From JBCCFX01 sp039029515 (GTDB lineage Bacteria > Planctomycetota > Phycisphaerae > Phycisphaerales > SM1A02), in the NCBI GenBank assembly GCA_039029515.1, contig JBCCFX010000179.1, positions 1 through 8,211 on the forward strand: DNA of 8,211 nt, written 5' to 3'. Numbering within the stretch: the first letter of the stretch is position 1; every line of letters begins with the position of its first letter. Below are positions 5,156-8,211 of this stretch, one piece after another. A program made the translations under genes and the position numbers. The notes beneath the pieces are model-generated. The model was not told the origin of the DNA and ran no database searches. It saw only the letters and a list, made by a program, of their open reading frames with translations.

Positions 5156-7330
5156 TCAATTCAGGAAGCGGTCGAACCACTCCAGCAGCCGGTTCAGGCG
5201 GTCCATCCGCTGCAGCGGATCCCCCGTCCGACTCAGATCATGGCCCGCATTCGGGTACCGCACGTACTCCACCGGCTTGTCCAGTTCCTTCAACGCCCGG
5301 TACATCATCTCCGACTGGGAGACGCCGGTGCGCAGATCCTGACTCGCATGGAGAATCATCAACGGCGTGCGAATGCGCTGCACGTACGTGAACGGATTCT
5401 CGCGCTGAATGATCGGTCGAATGCGCGCTTCCCACGGAAAACCACCCATCGCCCATTCCACGAGCCGCCACGCATTGCCTTCGCCGAAGAACGTGTTGAG
5501 CTCGTACACACCGCGCTGCGCTGCCGCCGCTTTGAAACGATGATCGTTGCCGACGATCCATGCGACGAGATATCCCCCGTAACTTCCGCCGGTCACGACC
5601 ATGCGATCCTGATCGAGCCACTCGTTGATCATCGCGTGATCAAGCGCATCGAGCACATCGCCGGCGGGACCATCGCCCCAGTTCTGATAGTTCGCCGCCT
5701 GGAACGCTTCACCGTAGCCGCCGGAACCGCGTGGGTTCGCGTAGACGACGGCGTAGCCGCGCGCAGCCAGAAGCTGGAACTCGTGCCACATGCTGCGCTC
5801 GCCCGGCCCCCACATCGCCGACGGCCCGCCGTGAATGTTGAGCACGACCGGATACTTCTTCGTCATGTCCACGCCAACGGGCGGCATGACCCAGTACTGC
5901 ACGACCGTCCCGTCAGGTCGGGTACACGTTGCTTCCTGCGGACGAGACAATCGCTTCTCAGCAATCCACTCGTTGGGATCGAAGACTTCGCGGTCGCCAC
6001 GTGCATCCTGAATGCGCATTGTGCATGGGTTCGCCGCGCTCGTCATCGTGTAGAGCAATGCGCCGCCCGCCTGATCGAAGTCGTACACGCCGATCGGCGC
6101 GCCGGCGTCATCGGACGCCACGAGATCCGTCGGTTCGAGCAGGCCGGTCGACACGGTGAGCAGCGGCACGCCGCCATCACGTGCCGCAGTGAGCAGCAGC
6201 GCAGCGCGGGTGTTCATCCAGCGGAAACGCTGAACCGAACGATCAAAATTGCTCGTATCGGTGAGCCAGATGACCTCTTCGTTTTCGCCCGCAGTGGGCA
6301 CCACGCCGAGTTGCGTCTGCCGCGCCATCGGTTGATCGAGCTTCTCGCCCAGCACCGCCACAACCGAGCCATCACGACTCGGCTTCGGCGACCAATATCG
6401 ATACTCCGGATTGCTGGCGATGATGCGCTCGTTGGTTCCATCCGCGTTCATGATGGCGAGTGCGGATGAACGAACACGGTCAGGATGCTGTGATTCATCA
6501 TCATTGATGATGCACACGATGCGCAGTGCGTCCGGCGTAAACGTCGCGCCGCGATAGTTGCGATGACCGCGCGTCAATTGCGCGATCTCGCCGGTCCGGA
6601 TGGTCACCATGAACAAATGATCGTACGCCGGCTCGCCGCGCAGCGATCGTTCATCCTGGAATGCGATTCGGTTCGTCACCGTCGGATTGGATTCCGTCGC
6701 ATTGCGCTTCAGCCACGCGCGAATCTCCGTCATCGTGCCATCGGGGTTCGGCGTTGCATTATTCGGCACATCATCCCAGCCGCGCATGGGACGCTCGCTC
6801 GGATACGGCGGCGAACCTGCGATGTCCTTTCTCGGCACGCGCGAACTGACGAGCACCGACAATCCGTCCGGCGACCAGCGCGGACCCGACGCACCGTTTT
6901 CCAGTGACGTAAGCGGACGCGATTCACCACCATCCAGCGGCATGAGCCAGACCTGAGGCTTCTCCGTGTCGTCATCCTGACGCACGAACGTGAGGAACGA
7001 ACCGTTCGGCGAGATCGCCGGCTGACGGTCGTGACGTCGCCCGTGCGTGAGCTGCACCGGCCCGGCATCGGTGTTCGCAAGATCAAGCATGTAGATATGC
7101 GACTGGTATTCGTATGCCGGGATGCCGGACTCGCTGTGCTCGCCCGATTTCTCGGCAATGGATCGGACCGTGAAGACCGCGCGCAATGCGTTATCCGCGA
7201 TATCGATGTTCTGGACGGTGCGAAGACGCAGCAGGTCGGATGTTGCAATGCGGTCGGACTGCGCCATGGCGCTGGTCACGAACATCGACACGAGCAGCAT
7301 CATCAGCCACACACGAGACAGGCGAGCCAT
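5156..7330 (-). CDS. Secreted S9 family serine peptidase (acylaminoacyl-peptidase / dipeptidyl-peptidase type)
   Basis: A 724-residue exported serine peptidase of the prolyl oligopeptidase clan. The signal peptide is MARLSRVWLMMLLVSMFVTSAMAQ, with cleavage probable after AMA or AMAQ. Residues ~30-460 form the beta-propeller, with PD40-like blades (QPAISPNGSFLTFV at 103-116; GPRWSPDGLSVLV at 149-161). The alpha/beta hydrolase follows: HGGP at 500-503, NPRGSGGYG at 532-540, nucleophile elbow GGSYGGY with Ser583, acid Asp665 in HASQD, and His697 in NAGH. All three catalytic residues are present and the length is normal for the S9C group. The propeller of this family limits access to short peptides; likely role is peptide scavenging in the periplasm or outside the cell. 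The ATG at 7330 has an excellent ribosome site (AGGAGG, 6 bases upstream), and a TATCAT -10-like element lies at 7365-7370 on the minus strand. Exact specificity (N-acyl, X-Pro or other) is not determined by the sequence. Confidence 0.95.
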   Translation of the reverse strand: MARLSRVWLMMLLVSMFVTSAMAQSDRIATSDLLRLRTVQNIDIADNALRAVFTVRSIAEKSGEHSESGIPAYEYQSHIYMLDLANTDAGPVQLTHGRRHDRQPAISPNGSFLTFVRQDDDTEKPQVWLMPLDGGESRPLTSLENGASGPRWSPDGLSVLVSSRVPRKDIAGSPPYPSERPMRGWDDVPNNATPNPDGTMTEIRAWLKRNATESNPTVTNRIAFQDERSLRGEPAYDHLFMVTIRTGEIAQLTRGHRNYRGATFTPDALRIVCIINDDESQHPDRVRSSALAIMNADGTNERIIASNPEYRYWSPKPSRDGSVVAVLGEKLDQPMARQTQLGVVPTAGENEEVIWLTDTSNFDRSVQRFRWMNTRAALLLTAARDGGVPLLTVSTGLLEPTDLVASDDAGAPIGVYDFDQAGGALLYTMTSAANPCTMRIQDARGDREVFDPNEWIAEKRLSRPQEATCTRPDGTVVQYWVMPPVGVDMTKKYPVVLNIHGGPSAMWGPGERSMWHEFQLLAARGYAVVYANPRGSGGYGEAFQAANYQNWGDGPAGDVLDALDHAMINEWLDQDRMVVTGGSYGGYLVAWIVGNDHRFKAAAAQRGVYELNTFFGEGNAWRLVEWAMGGFPWEARIRPIIQRENPFTYVQRIRTPLMILHASQDLRTGVSQSEMMYRALKELDKPVEYVRYPNAGHDLSRTGDPLQRMDRLNRLLEWFDRFLN

Positions 7331-7383
7331 ACCGATCCTCCTGAAGGGGCGAACGAATGCGAGGATGATACGCCCCAGACGAA

Positions 7384-7412
7384 ACGACCCGCGACGTGAT
7401 GCCGCGGGTCGT
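7384..7412 (-). terminator. Probable terminator after trxA
   Basis: A 10-bp perfect inverted repeat (ACGACCCGCG at 7384-7393, CGCGGGTCGT at 7403-7412) with a 9-base loop, 24 bases past the thioredoxin stop codon. The minus-strand tail TTTCGTCT is only moderately U-rich, so efficiency is uncertain. It separates trxA from the S9 peptidase gene. Confidence 0.6.
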
Positions 7413-7436
7413 CAGTGAATGTGGATGGATGAGGCG

Positions 7437-7769
7437 TCAGGCGAGCAGTTCGTTCATCGCGGTCTCGATCTGATCCTGCGGCGTGAGGCCGACGAACTTC
7501 TTCTCGGCCTGCCCGTTCTTGAAGATGAGCAGCGTGGGAATCGACTGAATCCCGAACTTGGCGGCCACATCGCGATTGGAGTCAATGTCGAGCTTGCCGA
7601 CCTTCACCTGCTCGCCCATCGTGTCCGCAACCGCATCGATCGTCGGTGCGAGCATCCGGCACGGCTGGCACCATTCCGCCCAGAAGTCGACCAGCACCGG
7701 CTTGTCGCTGTTGATGACTTCCGAATCGAAATTGGCGTCGGTGAACTCCAGTACGGTGGCGTTGGCCAT
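7437..7769 (-). CDS. trxA: Thioredoxin with WCQPC active site
   Basis: A 110-residue thioredoxin, the usual bacterial length, which reduces protein disulfides in the cytosol using electrons from thioredoxin reductase. The fold is complete: VLVDFWAEWC strand and helix, buried Asp28, active-site Cys34 and Cys37, KVGKLDID strand, cis-Pro78 in SIPTLLIF, and the closing helix. No signal peptide. The active site is WCQPC, where classical thioredoxin 1 has WCGPC; the change from Gly to Gln at residue 35 is discussed as a finding. The start at 7769 is supported by AGGAG 7 bases upstream. It lies 142 bases downstream of folP on the same strand, so it may have its own promoter. The gene symbol assumes that it is the main thioredoxin of the cell. 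Confidence 0.95.
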   Translation of the reverse strand: MANATVLEFTDANFDSEVINSDKPVLVDFWAEWCQPCRMLAPTIDAVADTMGEQVKVGKLDIDSNRDVAAKFGIQSIPTLLIFKNGQAEKKFVGLTPQDQIETAMNELLA

Positions 7770-7849
7770 GGTAAATCTCCTGTCCAGGGTCGTGGGTACA
7801 CCCTCTTTGATGAGGGACGACCGCCGGAGGTTACAGTACTCATATCGAT

Positions 7850-7872
7850 GGCGGCCATTGCATCCGGCCGCC
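7850..7872. other. GC-rich inverted repeat between folP and trxA
   Basis: GGCGGCC (7850-7856) and GGCCGCC (7866-7872) form a perfect 7-bp stem with a 9-base loop, 39 bases past the folP stop codon. No U tract follows on either strand. It could stabilise the folP 3' end or be a weak, factor-dependent termination site. Confidence 0.35.
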
Positions 7873-7911
7873 GGTGCTCAGGTCTAGCGTAGCACCCCCG
7901 AACACATCGGC

Positions 7912-8211
7912 TCAAGTCCCGTCAGGGCCGAATTCAATTGTGGATGCCGTCTGCATGGCTTCGCGATGCGGCGTGACATCGTGGACGCGGAAGAACCGCC
8001 CGCCGCGAGCGAACAACGCCACCGCTGCCCCAACCGACCCCGCAAGTCGCTCGCGGGGATCCTCGACCCCGGTGATCGCACCGATGAAGCTCTTGCGGCT
8101 CACCCCGAGCAACAGCGGCCGGCCGATGCTCGAAAGTTCCGGCAGCCGACGCATCAACTGGTAATTGTCGTCAACACTTTTGCCGAAGCCGAATCCCGGA
8201 TCGAGCGCGAT
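7912..8211 (-). CDS. folP: Dihydropteroate synthase, C-terminal part (start beyond window)
   Basis: The last 99 residues of dihydropteroate synthase, which joins p-aminobenzoate to 6-hydroxymethyl-dihydropterin diphosphate in folate synthesis. The frame is open at the window edge. Signatures: DPGFGFGK at visible residues 4-11, the loop GVSRKSFIG (36-44) with the pterin- and substrate-binding lysine, the ERLAGSVGAA helix (54-64) and RVHD (75-78) at the last strand, with the Arg and His that bind the diphosphate. The C-terminal tail after RVHDV is about 20 residues, normal or slightly long. The gene precedes trxA on the same strand. Confidence 0.95.
   Translation of the reverse strand: MALDPGFGFGKSVDDNYQLMRRLPELSSIGRPLLLGVSRKSFIGAITGVEDPRERLAGSVGAAVALFARGGRFFRVHDVTPHREAMQTASTIEFGPDGT

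Noticed and set aside
5240..6469. Plus-strand open frame of 409 codons
   Set aside because: It is wholly antisense to the S9 peptidase, which has a signal peptide, a strong ribosome site and a full catalytic triad. The antisense product is rich in Arg and His with no domain, typical of a shadow frame in GC-rich DNA.
7419..7892. Plus-strand open frame of 157 codons
   Set aside because: Antisense to thioredoxin, whose identity is certain.

Overview
The window is a compact bacterial chromosome segment of fairly high GC, with short intergenic gaps and genes on both strands. A planctomycete of the class Phycisphaerae is my best guess. The main hint is the small membrane protein at 3413-3739, whose C-terminal zinc ribbon (CLRCGHDMR...CPECG) resembles a form I associate with that class. 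The rest of the gene content is broadly bacterial and does not fix the lineage.

Layout. At 1-864 (+) lies the C-terminal part of a beta-class DNA methyltransferase (SPPY first, FMGSGTT later) with a helix-turn-helix-like segment between the two motifs. Next is a lipoprotein of unknown function (985-1848, +). It converges on a likely minus-strand operon that reads, in order of transcription, a Pmp3/YqaE-type small membrane protein (3239-3078), a cytosolic HExxH putative metallopeptidase (3053-2241) and a DUF4112 membrane protein (2204-1863). The zinc-ribbon membrane protein is divergent from this operon.

Region 3740-4990 holds a two-helix membrane protein and an acidic lipoprotein, both on the minus strand. 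A composite repeat recurs three times here, always in the same orientation and always at or near the 3' end of a minus-strand unit. Its parts are a conserved 17-mer and, in two copies, a tract of 7-base tandem repeats. One copy lies inside the reading frame of the acidic lipoprotein and encodes part of its tail. A tRNA-Ala(GGC) with a plausible promoter and an intrinsic terminator follows.

The last part is minus-strand housekeeping: a secreted S9-family serine peptidase (7330-5156), thioredoxin with a WCQPC active site (7769-7437) and the 3' end of folP, dihydropteroate synthase (from the window edge to 7912).

I see no phage, transposase, CRISPR array or recognisable defence or biosynthetic cluster, apart from the single truncated methyltransferase. 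The most unusual signal is the 3'-end repeat family with heptanucleotide tracts. The next is the Pmp3 / HExxH protein / DUF4112 gene set.
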